This document shows, piece after piece, positions 26,181 to 34,998 of a stretch of 64,000 bases of DNA. The position numbers and the translations under genes are program-made. The first letter of the stretch is position 1, and each line of letters begins with the position of its first letter. The stretch comes from Streptomyces sp. NBC_00078 (lineage in GTDB: Bacteria; Actinomycetota; Actinomycetes; Streptomycetales; Streptomycetaceae). Under the pieces are notes generated by a model that searched no databases, was not told the DNA's origin, and was given only the letters and a program-made list of their open reading frames with translations. The stretch is from the NCBI RefSeq assembly GCF_026343335.1, contig NZ_JAPELX010000001.1, positions 7,874,001 to 7,938,000 on the forward strand, read 5' to 3'.

Positions 26181-26636
26181 ATGAGCGTCACCGTCAACGG
26201 CATCGACGAACTGAAGAAGCTCGCGGGCAGCGACCTGGGCACCAGCGAATGGATCGAGGTCACCCAGGAGCGCATCAACACCTTCGCCGACGCCACCGGC
26301 GACCACCAGTGGATCCATGTGGACCCCCAGAAGGCCGCAGCGGGCCCCTTCGGCGCCCCGATCGCCCACGGCTACCTCACCCTCTCCCTCTTCATCCCGC
26401 TGTTCACCGAGCTGCTGGACGTCCAGGGCGTCACCACGAAGGTCAACTACGGCCTGAACAAGGTCCGTTTCCCGTCGCCGGTGAAGGCCGGCTCCCGCAT
26501 CCGCCTGGTCGGGAAGCTCGCGGCGGTCGAGGAGGTGCCGGGCGGAGTGCAGATCACCGTGGACGGCACGATCGAGATCGAGGGCGGTGCGAAGCCCGCG
26601 GCCGTGCTGCAGAGCCTGTCCCGCTTCTACGCCTGA
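26181..26636 (+). CDS. MaoC family enoyl-CoA hydratase/dehydratase
   Basis: This 151-residue single hotdog-fold protein has the catalytic motif FADATGDHQWIHVDP (Asp and His near residues 39 and 44), followed by GPFGAPIAHGYLTLSLFIPL. It hydrates an enoyl-CoA or acts on a related thioester. Length matches stand-alone MaoC hydratases such as Mycobacterium Rv0130. It is the last gene of the SDR operon and overlaps the convergent PaaX gene by 10 bp. Together with the ligase and SDR it suggests a beta-oxidation-like step. Confidence 0.9.
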   Translation: MSVTVNGIDELKKLAGSDLGTSEWIEVTQERINTFADATGDHQWIHVDPQKAAAGPFGAPIAHGYLTLSLFIPLFTELLDVQGVTTKVNYGLNKVRFPSPVKAGSRIRLVGKLAAVEEVPGGVQITVDGTIEIEGGAKPAAVLQSLSRFYA

Positions 26637-27457
26637 TCCGGGCGGACCGGCACCAGGTCGAGAAGGCGCTCCGAGGCCTCCCGCGCGAGCGGCGTGAGCC
26701 GCTCGTGCACCGCCCGGAACGTCTTCTCGGCCCGTTCCGCCGGCCAGTCGTCCGGCAGGTGCTTGACCGGGAGGCGCGGGTCACGGCGGATGATCCGCAG
26801 CCACTCGGCCTGCAGCCGCAGCCGCAGCGCCAGGGCGTCGTCCGCGTCCGGCAGCCGGCTCTCCCAGGTCTCCCAGCGGCGCCCGAACTCCTCGTAGCCC
26901 GCGGCCAGTTCGGACAGGTCCCAGGTGTCCTCGATCATGGCTCCGATGTCCATGCCGGCGTCGGCGTGCGCCCGGAAGACCTTCACATGGGCGGCGAGGC
27001 CCAGCTCGGACACCAGCTCCGCGACGTCGATCTCGCCCGGCGCGATCCACAGACCGCTGAACAGCGCACCGAACCCGCTCCACGTCAGTTTGGAGCGCAG
27101 ATCGTGGCGCTGACGCTGCCAGGACTCGGGGAGGGAGAAGCCGAGCAGGGTCCAGGTGCCGTCCCAGTGCCGGTTGACGGCGCCGGTCTGCCAGACGCGG
27201 TGCTCGCCGTCCCGCAGCACCGCGATCGAGTGCTCGGTCAGGCCGAAGTACATCCTGCGGCCCTCGCGCTGGCGGCGCAGCAGTCCCCGGTTGACCATCC
27301 GGGTCAGGGTCGAGCGGGTCGCCTGCTCGCCGACTCCGGCGCGCTCGAAGACGTCGATCACGCTGCCCGAGTACACGCAGACGTCCCGCCCGAGCACCTG
27401 GTCGCCCAGGAACGTCAGCAGCAGGGACTGGGGCCGCAACGACTCTTCACCGGTCAT
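26627..27457 (-). CDS. PaaX family transcriptional regulator
   Basis: This 276-residue protein has an N-terminal winged helix (LLLTFLGDQVL, then EQATRSTLTRMVNRGLLRRQ, residues about 48-67), a central PaaX domain with WDGTWTLLGFSLPESWQRQR (about 99-118) and a C-terminal helical domain. The family represses CoA-dependent degradation of phenylacetate and similar acids, with the CoA thioester as inducer. Its place at the 3' end of a ligase/MaoC operon fits that kind of control. The ATG at 27457 begins the conserved region. Confidence 0.88.
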   Translation of the reverse strand: MTGEESLRPQSLLLTFLGDQVLGRDVCVYSGSVIDVFERAGVGEQATRSTLTRMVNRGLLRRQREGRRMYFGLTEHSIAVLRDGEHRVWQTGAVNRHWDGTWTLLGFSLPESWQRQRHDLRSKLTWSGFGALFSGLWIAPGEIDVAELVSELGLAAHVKVFRAHADAGMDIGAMIEDTWDLSELAAGYEEFGRRWETWESRLPDADDALALRLRLQAEWLRIIRRDPRLPVKHLPDDWPAERAEKTFRAVHERLTPLAREASERLLDLVPVRPDQA

Positions 27458-27591
27458 GCGGCCCACCGTACGACGTGTCCGATCAGTTCGTGACCTGCTG
27501 GTACGAGGACGGGTCCGGCACGAAGTCACAGGCCGGGACGGTGGCGGGCCGGTCGTACGGCTCGCCACTCCCTGCCCGCCGAGGTGACGCT

Positions 27592-29262
27592 TCAGGCACC
27601 TGCCACGTCGACGAAGACGGGGTTCGAATAGAACCAGGTGTCCGCCCACGGGTCACCGTTGCCGGGCTCGTGCGGAATCGGCCCGTTCGGGTCGGTCGAG
27701 GCGCCGAGGTAACCCGCGCCGTGACGGTTGCCGTCGCTTCCGCGCAGCCGGACGTAGAAGGACTCGTCCCCCGCCGTCAGCGGGATGCGCAGGGTGTACG
27801 TCCCCTTCCGCCCTGCCACGTCCTTCGTCTGTACGACCTTGGTGTCGGGCGCCTTCCAGGTGTCGCGGTCGGTCACCCGGCCACGCACCGCGCCCCGGAT
27901 CACGTCGACGTGCGCCAGCTCGGGGAGGATTCCCTGCGGGTTGGGGCGGGACGCGGTCGTCACCGTCACGTACAGCGTGATCTTCTCGCCCCTGCGGACA
28001 CGCAGCCGCCCGCCGAGGGTGACGCCCCGGCCGGCGTCGCAGTCCCGCTTCACCCGGACGTCGAGCCCGTCCAGCAGATGCCCGTGGTCGAGCCAGACGC
28101 GGCCCGCGCGCAGGCCCGCCATCACCGCGCGGTAGCCGTAGCGGGTCACGCCGACGTGGGTGCGGCTGAACTCGCCCGGCCAGAAGTCGCTGCCCGGCTG
28201 CGGGGTGTCGGTGTTCACCGGGTCCGGCAGCTTGCCGGTGTTGTCGAAGTTCTGCCCGGCCGGCCAGTCGCCGTTCTTCCAGGTGTCGAAGACGGTGCGG
28301 TGGTTGTCGGAGTTGGTGGTGATCGAGAACAGCCGGCCCTCGGCCAGCATCGAGTCCCACAGCCCGCCGACGGTCGCGGTCGCCCAGTCGAAACCGCCGT
28401 AGGTGAGGTAGGCGTCCGCCGGGTAGCCCGCCCAGGACTGTGCCGACGGCTTGTTCTCGTACTCACCGCGGATGGAGGTGCTGCCGCGCCAGCCGGGAAT
28501 GGCCGCGCCCTGGGCACCGGGCGCACCCTCCATGCCGATCATGATCTCGGGGGCGGCGTCCCGCCAGTTGCGCATCTCGTGCGGGGAGTCGATGCCGAGG
28601 CGCAGCGGGTGGTTGGCGAGGACGAGGACGTCATCGACGTATCCAGAACGGCGTTGCTCCGCAAGCCACTTGATCGCCCTGACGGCGTGCGCCTCGTTGC
28701 GGGCGGTGTCGGTGTCGGCGGCGCCGCCCTTGTCGTAGCCGAGCAGCTTGCCGTCGTAGGCCAGCTCGAACTGCGTGAGCAGGTCGACCTCGTGCGGGCC
28801 GGGTGCGGCGAACACCGTGCAGTGTTCGGCGGCCGGGATGTACCACTCCAGGCCCTGGAAGATCAGCTGACGCGGGTTGTCCGCACGGGCCTTGAGGATC
28901 TCCTTGTGCTCCAGCGCGGCGCCGTAGGAGGCGTGCCCGAAGTTGGAGTGCTCGTTGAACACCATCCAGTCCAGGCCGTACTTGGCGGCCGCCCCGGCCT
29001 GCTGGGAGAACGTGTACTTCGCGTCGTGGCTGTAGACGGAGTGCACATGGTGGTCGCCGACGAGGTAGGCCAGACGCGGGTCGTGGCCACCGAGGCCACG
29101 GCCGGTGGCGGCGACCGCCGGGGTGGCGGCCCCGCCCAGGGCGAACGCGGCGCCGAACAGGCCCGCGCGGCGCATGAGCTGTCGCCTGGACACGCCCTGG
29201 GCGTCGAGGTCGGAGGGGGAGACGGAGGGATCTGCCCAGGCGGGCAGCTGCTGCTCGGTCAT
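27592..29262 (-). CDS. Tat-exported PHP-domain phosphoesterase-like protein
   Basis: This 556-residue protein has a twin-arginine signal (SRRQLMRRAGLFGAAFALGG, residues about 25-44). A PHP metal-binding domain begins at VGDHHVHSVYSHDAKY (about 68), with NEHSNFGHASYG (about 98) and LANHPLRLGID (about 210) as further metal-binding blocks. The C-terminal 150 residues look like a beta-rich accessory domain. Export through Tat fits a cofactor- or metal-loaded extracellular enzyme. It follows another Tat-exported phosphoesterase gene by 29 bp on the same strand, so the two probably form a unit. Substrate unknown. Confidence 0.8.
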   Translation of the reverse strand: MTEQQLPAWADPSVSPSDLDAQGVSRRQLMRRAGLFGAAFALGGAATPAVAATGRGLGGHDPRLAYLVGDHHVHSVYSHDAKYTFSQQAGAAAKYGLDWMVFNEHSNFGHASYGAALEHKEILKARADNPRQLIFQGLEWYIPAAEHCTVFAAPGPHEVDLLTQFELAYDGKLLGYDKGGAADTDTARNEAHAVRAIKWLAEQRRSGYVDDVLVLANHPLRLGIDSPHEMRNWRDAAPEIMIGMEGAPGAQGAAIPGWRGSTSIRGEYENKPSAQSWAGYPADAYLTYGGFDWATATVGGLWDSMLAEGRLFSITTNSDNHRTVFDTWKNGDWPAGQNFDNTGKLPDPVNTDTPQPGSDFWPGEFSRTHVGVTRYGYRAVMAGLRAGRVWLDHGHLLDGLDVRVKRDCDAGRGVTLGGRLRVRRGEKITLYVTVTTASRPNPQGILPELAHVDVIRGAVRGRVTDRDTWKAPDTKVVQTKDVAGRKGTYTLRIPLTAGDESFYVRLRGSDGNRHGAGYLGASTDPNGPIPHEPGNGDPWADTWFYSNPVFVDVAGA

Positions 29263-29291
29263 GGTCTTGTCACGCGTCCTCTTCTGGGGCG

Positions 29292-31184
29292 TCAGTGGGT
29301 CATGAAGGAGGTGACGGGCAGCGCCCGGGAGACGATCCGCACGTCGCCGAGACGGCCGTGCAGGATCTGGTCGATCTTGTCGGCGTACGTGTAGCCGCCG
29401 AGCAGCCAGGGCAGGCCGACGGACGTGATGCCCACCGAGGCGGCCTTCGGGTTGCGGACGACCGGGCAGCCCTCGACATACAGGGTGGTGTGCCGGCCGT
29501 CGTTGACGACCGCGAGGTGCCACCAGGTCTCCAGCGGCGTCTCCTGGCCCCAGTTGGTGGCGATGCCCTGCTGGTTGAGCGGGCGCATCGCCCACTGCGG
29601 CTCACGGTCGTTGGACAGCGAGAGGGTGGCGAGGGGCTCGTCCGGGTCGTCGGCGGTCTTGCCGGCGGCGCCGCCCGTGCCGGTGCGGCTGACGATGCCG
29701 GACCACGCGTTGTGGTCGGGATCCCAGTCGGCGGGCAGCCGGTAGAACGCCTCGATGGTGTAACCGTTTTTGAACGTCGCCGAGTTCAGCGGGGCGCCGT
29801 CGACGGTCTTCAGATACGCGCCCTTCAGCGGGGACTTGAATCCCGTGAATTCCAGGCTGCCGTGGCCCGGCTGGTCGGGGTGGTGGTCGCCGGACCAGCC
29901 GAGCGAGCCGCCGCCCACGGAGACCACCGTGAGGTCGTTGCCGTGACCGGACAGGTCGCGGACGGTGCCGGAGGCGGCCGACTCGAAGCGCCAGTACGCG
30001 GCCGTGTCCCGGATCAGCATCTTCGACGCGGGCCGCGCCGGGCGCGCCGGCACCGGGGCGAAGCCGGCGAAGCGGTCCGCGAAGTCGATGTCGACGGAGA
30101 AGCGGTCGGCGTCGCCGCTCAGCTCGATCTCCTGCCGCTCCAGCTCGTTGAGGCCCTTCGCAGCCCGGCCGAGGATCCACGGGGAGACCGTCTCCACGTC
30201 GATGACATCGCGGTCCAGGTCGAATCGGTAGAGGCGGATCATCGCCGCGCCGCCGAAGTAGCGGTTCTGGTAGTTGGTGAGGTGCAGGTGCACGTCGTTG
30301 CCGGCCGCGTTCTTGCGGATCGCGCGGCCCGCGGGCCAGTAGTGGCCGTTCAGGGTCAGGAAGATCTGGTCGTGGTCCCTGATCAGCTGGTCCCACAGCT
30401 GCTGCCCGTAGTCCGACAGCGTGTCGTCCTGGACGACCAGTTCGTGCGTGGTCAGGATGACGGGCGTCTTCGGGTGCCGGGCGAGCACGTCCTTCGCCCA
30501 GGTGTACCCCTTCGCCGACAGCCGCCAGTCCAGCGCCAGGACGAGCCACTCGCGCCCGGCCGCTCTGAACAGGTGGTAGGTGTTGTAGCCGTCCTCGGAG
30601 GCGCCCCCGAACGTCTTCTTGCCCCTGAAACGCTGCGGGCCGAACGCGTCCAGGTACGGTGTCGAGCCGCGCTGGTCGTCCGTCGACGACTTCACGTCGT
30701 GGTTGCCGGCCAGGACGCTGTAGCCGACGCCCCGCCGGTCCAGCAGCCCGAACGCGTCGCTGATTCCCGCGAATTCGGCCTCGGCCCCGTTCTGCGTGAG
30801 GTCGCCGAGGTGGGACAGGAAGACGAGGTTCTCGGGGTTCGCGGGATTCGAGGGGTTCTCGCCGGCTTTGCCGCCCTGCTCCAGCAGATAACGCAGCGAC
30901 GCCTCGACCGGAGCCTTGTCGATGCTCGGTCCGTCGAAGAGGTACTGGGTGTCGGGCATGACGGCGATCGTGAAGCGGCGGCTGTGGGAGTCCGGACGCC
31001 AGCCGCTCGTCTCGGCCGCCTCGGCGACGGCCGGCAGTGCGACCCCGGCCCCGATCCCGGCCGTGGCGGCGGCGCCGAGCAGCGCCGTGGCCCTGAGGAA
31101 ACCGCGTCTTCCGGCACCGGCCTGCGCGGCCTCGCCCTGGTTGTGGTCATGGGAAGTACACACGTGGGCTCCGTGGAATGACAT
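29292..31184 (-). CDS. Tat-exported calcineurin-like metallophosphoesterase with LamG-like domain
   Basis: This 630-residue protein has a Tat signal (GRRGFLRATALLGAAATAGI). A calcineurin-like phosphoesterase domain spans about 70-330, with metal-binding motifs MPDTQYLF, SHLGDLTQNG, LAGNHDVK, LTTHELV and LNGHYWPAG in the usual order. A concanavalin A/LamG-like domain covers about 395-625 (AYWRFESAASGTVRDLSGHG to LGDVRIVSRAL). Such proteins act on extracellular phosphodiesters or phosphomonoesters, and the LamG part may bind sugars. A GTG at 31163 with GGAG upstream is an alternative start. It lies 39 bp after the beta-galactosidase stop and may belong to that operon. Confidence 0.83.
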   Translation of the reverse strand: MSFHGAHVCTSHDHNQGEAAQAGAGRRGFLRATALLGAAATAGIGAGVALPAVAEAAETSGWRPDSHSRRFTIAVMPDTQYLFDGPSIDKAPVEASLRYLLEQGGKAGENPSNPANPENLVFLSHLGDLTQNGAEAEFAGISDAFGLLDRRGVGYSVLAGNHDVKSSTDDQRGSTPYLDAFGPQRFRGKKTFGGASEDGYNTYHLFRAAGREWLVLALDWRLSAKGYTWAKDVLARHPKTPVILTTHELVVQDDTLSDYGQQLWDQLIRDHDQIFLTLNGHYWPAGRAIRKNAAGNDVHLHLTNYQNRYFGGAAMIRLYRFDLDRDVIDVETVSPWILGRAAKGLNELERQEIELSGDADRFSVDIDFADRFAGFAPVPARPARPASKMLIRDTAAYWRFESAASGTVRDLSGHGNDLTVVSVGGGSLGWSGDHHPDQPGHGSLEFTGFKSPLKGAYLKTVDGAPLNSATFKNGYTIEAFYRLPADWDPDHNAWSGIVSRTGTGGAAGKTADDPDEPLATLSLSNDREPQWAMRPLNQQGIATNWGQETPLETWWHLAVVNDGRHTTLYVEGCPVVRNPKAASVGITSVGLPWLLGGYTYADKIDQILHGRLGDVRIVSRALPVTSFMTH

Positions 31185-31223
31185 GTCACCTGAGACATGG
31201 ATCTGGGACAGAAGGGCGGGGGC

Positions 31224-34148
31224 TCAGAGAACGCGCAGGGTCCAGCTCCAGCGATGGACACCCGGGGGGATGAGGTAGGAGGGGGAGGCGTCGGGGCCGC
31301 ACGAGGCCGTGCCGAGCCCACGGTGCGCCGCGTCGAGATGCACCACGCACCCGGCGCGCTGCACCAGCTCGTCGTGGTGCGAGGCCCCGGTCAGATCCTC
31401 GGCACGAAACCGCGTCACCGAGACCTGGCGCGGTTGGTCCAGCTCGACCGCGAGACCGGTCGCGTCCGGCGCGGACAGCGTGAAGCGGCGCACACCGTGC
31501 CGGCCGCCGCTCTCCTGCGGACGGAGGTAAGGGGTGAACAACTCGTCGACGGGGACGCGGTGGTGGCCGACGGGCGCGCCCGCGCTCCGGTCGGGATACG
31601 ACTCCCACGGCCCCTGCCCGAACCACTCCAGCAGATCGAGGCCCTCCGCCGTCTCGAAGACCGAGCCGACCCGCGCCACATCGTGGAACTCGGCCGGCAG
31701 CGTCGCCTCCTCGTCGACCCGGACGCCGCCCTCGACCGAGGTGAACACCTGCCGGTGGCGTACCACGCCGACCGTGCCGGCGTACTCGGCCAGTACGGTC
31801 ACCCGCCCGCCGTCCTGCCGCACCGACACGACCTTGCGGACCAGCGCGTCGAGCCCCCAGGTCCGCCAGCGCGGCGCCATGCCGCCGAGCTCGTCGTTGT
31901 CGGTGGGCGCCCGCCACAGGGACAGGGTGGGGGCGGCCGTCAGCAGTGGATGGAGCAGCAGGCCCTCGCTGTCCACCGCGACGGGCCGGGCCACGGGAAC
32001 GTCCGTGCGTACGGCGGGCTCGCGCAGCCGGATCTGCGGCGCGCAGATCTCCGTGCCGCTCGGCGCCCAGGGCTGGTCCTCGGCCGTCGTCACCCGCAGC
32101 GTCAGCCACGCCTCGCCGCCCTCGCGGGGCACCTCGAAGGGCAGTGGCACGGCCGCCGTCTCGCCCGGCTGCAGATCGGGCAGTTCGGCGGGCGCGGTCA
32201 GGGTGGGGCCGTCGGCCAGGGACAGCTCCCATTCGCCGGACAGCCAGTCCAGGCCACGGAAGTGCTGGTGGTTGCCGAGCACGATGCCCTCGTGCTTGTA
32301 GCACTCGATGCGTACCGGCGCCGCGATCTCCCGGTGTTCGTACAGGGCCGGCTTGGGGGTGCGGTCCGGGAAGACGACACCGTCGGCGATGAACGCGCCG
32401 TCGTGGATCGTCTCGCCGAAGTCGCCGCCGTACGCCCAGCGGTGGCCGGGCGCGGCGACACCGTTGTCATACAGCCCGGCGCCCGCGCGCCCGGCGGGTC
32501 TGCCGTCGCTCACGTGTTGCAGGATTCCGTGGTCCCAGAACTCCCAGATGAACCCGCCCTGAAGACCCGGGGTGGCCTCGATGGCAGCCCAGTGGTCGGC
32601 CAGCGTGCCGTTGCTGTTGCCCATGGCGTGGGAGTACTCGCACTGGATGAGCGGCCTGGTCTGCCGGCCCGACAGGGCGTGCGCGACGCAGTCCTCGATC
32701 GGCGCGTACATGGGGCAGGCGATGTCGGAGGCGTCGTCGGTCGCCGCCCAGTCGAGCTTGGCGGCCCCCTCGTACTGGAGGGGCCGGGTGGGATCGTGCC
32801 GCCGCACCCACCCCGCCGCCGCGTCGTGGTTCGCGCCGTAGTCCGACTCGTTGCCCAGCGACCAGATGATGATCGACGGGTGGTTCTTGTCCCGCAGCAC
32901 CATCCGCGAGACCCGGTCCACGAACGCGCCCAGGTAGCGCGGGTCGTCCGCGATCTCGTGGGCGTGGTCGTGCGACTCGATGTCGGCCTCGTCGACGACG
33001 TAGAGGCCGAGTTCGTCGGCGAGGTCGTACAGCGTCGGGTCGTTCGGGTAGTGGGAGGTGCGGATCGCGTTGAAGCCGAACCGCTTCAGCAGGGCGAGGT
33101 CCGCACGCATGTCGTCGTACGACACCGTGCGGCCGGTCAGCGGATGGAAGTCGTGCCGGTTGACGCCGCGGATGAAGACCCGTTCGCCGTTGACGAGCAG
33201 GTCGCGGCCGATGATCTCGACGTCGCGGAAGCCGACGCGGTGGCACGAGGTGTCGACGACGGTGCCGTCGCCGCGGTGCAGGCGGACGGTCAGGTCGTAC
33301 AGCTCGGGGGTCTCGGCGTTCCAGGTGCGCACATCCGGGACCGTGGCGTGGATCCGGGCCTCGCCGAGGAAGTCGGAGACACGGTCGTCCTCGGCGTTGA
33401 CGCGGTCGAACTCCCGGTCCTGGGTCAGGGGCAGGCCCTCCAGCTCGCCGCTGACGTACCACCCCTCGGGCAGCGCGCCGCCCGCGTCCCGCACCCGGCA
33501 GTCGACGCGCAGCCCGCCGTCGAAGGCGGCCCGCACGGTGACGTCGGCCAGGTGCAGCGGGTCGGTCGCGTACAGCAGCACCGAGCGGGTGATGCCGCCG
33601 TGCCACCACTGGTCCTGGTCCTCGATGTGCGAGGCGTCGGACCACTTGACGACGGTGAGCCGTACGACGGACCGCTCGCCGGGGCGCACGACATCGCTCA
33701 GGTCGAAGTCGGCGGCCAGGTGGGAGTCCTTGGACACGCCGACGGGCCGCCCGTCCACGTGCACCAGCAGCACGCTCTCGGCGGCACCGACCTGGAGCAC
33801 GATCCGGCGTCCGGCCCAGTCGGCGGGGACGTCGACCTCACGCTCGTACACGCCCGTCGGGTTGGCGGCGGGCGAGTGGGGCGGGAACTCGGCGAAGGGC
33901 ATCCGGACATTCGTGTACTGCGGCAGGTCGTCGGCGTCCTGCATGGTCTGCATCGTCCAGGCGCCCGGGACGTACGAGGACGACCAGGCACCGCCGGCCG
34001 GCGCGTCAGGAGCGGGCAGCAACCGGAAGCGCCAGTCGCCGTCCAGGGAGAGGGCCCCCTCGCGCCGGTCGACGGCGTTCATCGGCAGCCGCCCCCAGGA
34101 GGTCACCTCGGGTGCGTCCCAGGGGCGGAGCGCCATCAGCGGGTCCAT
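31224..34148 (-). CDS. GH2 beta-galactosidase, LacZ type
   Basis: This 974-residue multidomain intracellular enzyme has a sugar-binding jelly roll at about 40-220, an Ig-like domain, then the TIM barrel starting near RGVNRHDFHPLTGR (about 335). The acid/base Glu is in SLGNESDYG (about 433) and the nucleophile Glu in IQCEYSHAMGNSNG (about 502). The C-terminal small-chain domain runs from about 700 and includes LEWFGQGPWESYPDR. There is no signal peptide. The ATG at 34148 overlaps the permease stop by one base (TGATG). It should release terminal beta-galactose from imported oligosaccharides. Confidence 0.92.
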   Translation of the reverse strand: MDPLMALRPWDAPEVTSWGRLPMNAVDRREGALSLDGDWRFRLLPAPDAPAGGAWSSSYVPGAWTMQTMQDADDLPQYTNVRMPFAEFPPHSPAANPTGVYEREVDVPADWAGRRIVLQVGAAESVLLVHVDGRPVGVSKDSHLAADFDLSDVVRPGERSVVRLTVVKWSDASHIEDQDQWWHGGITRSVLLYATDPLHLADVTVRAAFDGGLRVDCRVRDAGGALPEGWYVSGELEGLPLTQDREFDRVNAEDDRVSDFLGEARIHATVPDVRTWNAETPELYDLTVRLHRGDGTVVDTSCHRVGFRDVEIIGRDLLVNGERVFIRGVNRHDFHPLTGRTVSYDDMRADLALLKRFGFNAIRTSHYPNDPTLYDLADELGLYVVDEADIESHDHAHEIADDPRYLGAFVDRVSRMVLRDKNHPSIIIWSLGNESDYGANHDAAAGWVRRHDPTRPLQYEGAAKLDWAATDDASDIACPMYAPIEDCVAHALSGRQTRPLIQCEYSHAMGNSNGTLADHWAAIEATPGLQGGFIWEFWDHGILQHVSDGRPAGRAGAGLYDNGVAAPGHRWAYGGDFGETIHDGAFIADGVVFPDRTPKPALYEHREIAAPVRIECYKHEGIVLGNHQHFRGLDWLSGEWELSLADGPTLTAPAELPDLQPGETAAVPLPFEVPREGGEAWLTLRVTTAEDQPWAPSGTEICAPQIRLREPAVRTDVPVARPVAVDSEGLLLHPLLTAAPTLSLWRAPTDNDELGGMAPRWRTWGLDALVRKVVSVRQDGGRVTVLAEYAGTVGVVRHRQVFTSVEGGVRVDEEATLPAEFHDVARVGSVFETAEGLDLLEWFGQGPWESYPDRSAGAPVGHHRVPVDELFTPYLRPQESGGRHGVRRFTLSAPDATGLAVELDQPRQVSVTRFRAEDLTGASHHDELVQRAGCVVHLDAAHRGLGTASCGPDASPSYLIPPGVHRWSWTLRVL

Positions 34149-34984
34149 CAGCGGATGGCCCCCTTGCCGAGGTCGCCGATGATCTGCTTGGCGCCGATCG
34201 CGAACACGATCAGCAGCGGGAGGAGGGCGAGCACTGCGCCGGTCATGACCATTCCGTAGTCGGTGGTTCCGTGGGTGCCGTTGAGCTGGGACAGCGCCAC
34301 CTGGAGGGTGACGTTGTCGGGGTTGGTGAGGGCGATCAGGGGCCAGGCGTAGTCGTTCCACTGGCCCATGAAGGTGAAGATGCCGAGGAAGGCCAGACCC
34401 GGGCGGACCACCGGGAGGGCCACGTGCCAGTACTGGCGCAGGAAGTTCGCCCCGTCGATCCGCGAGGCGTCGAGGAGTTCGTCGTGGATGGCGCTCTTCA
34501 TGTACTGGCGCATCCAGAAGATGCCGAACGCGTTCGCCGCCGCCGGCACGATCAGCGAGGTCATCGAGCCGATCCAGCCGAGCTTCGCCATGATCACGAA
34601 CTGCGGGATGGCCGACAGCTGCGCGGGCACCATGAAGATGACCATCAGCAGCGCGAACAGCACGTTCTTGCCCGGGAAGTCGAACTTCGCGAAGACGAAG
34701 GCGGCGAGCGAGTCGAAGAACAGGACCAGGAAGGTCACCGACCCCGCCACCAGCAGCGAGTTGAACATCGAACCGAAGAAATCGATGTTGCCGAAGAGGC
34801 TGCGGGCGTTCTGCAGGAAGTGCGAACTCGGCAGCAGCTTCGGCGGGTACGAGAAGATCTCCGACGTGGTGTGCGTCGACATGATCACGGCCCAGTAGAA
34901 CGGGAAGGCCGAGAGCAGCAGACCGATCACGAGCACGGCGTGCAGCGTGACGGACCGGCTGCGGGTTCCCTTGATGGATGCCAT
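34148..34984 (-). CDS. Sugar ABC transporter permease (second, MalG-like)
   Basis: This 278-residue protein has six predicted membrane helices. The cytoplasmic coupling motif is HDELLDASRIDGANFLRQYW (about 166-185), the EAA loop that contacts the ATPase. It is the second of two permeases between the binding protein and the beta-galactosidase, and its stop overlaps the next start. No ATPase is encoded nearby; in Streptomyces a shared ATPase such as MsiK usually serves such importers. Confidence 0.92.
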   Translation of the reverse strand: MASIKGTRSRSVTLHAVLVIGLLLSAFPFYWAVIMSTHTTSEIFSYPPKLLPSSHFLQNARSLFGNIDFFGSMFNSLLVAGSVTFLVLFFDSLAAFVFAKFDFPGKNVLFALLMVIFMVPAQLSAIPQFVIMAKLGWIGSMTSLIVPAAANAFGIFWMRQYMKSAIHDELLDASRIDGANFLRQYWHVALPVVRPGLAFLGIFTFMGQWNDYAWPLIALTNPDNVTLQVALSQLNGTHGTTDYGMVMTGAVLALLPLLIVFAIGAKQIIGDLGKGAIR

Positions 34985-34998
34985 GGTGAGCGGCCTCC

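Noticed and set aside
27458..27591. Short minus-strand piece reading EPYDRPATVPACDFVPDPSS and ending YQQVTN
   Set aside because: It looks slightly protein-like but has no start, no ribosome site and no family; it is the promoter gap of the PaaX gene.
31179..31188. TGACATGTCA palindrome over the start codon of the metallophosphoesterase
   Set aside because: It includes the ATG itself and is short; chance symmetry around CATG is likely, and no regulator is near.
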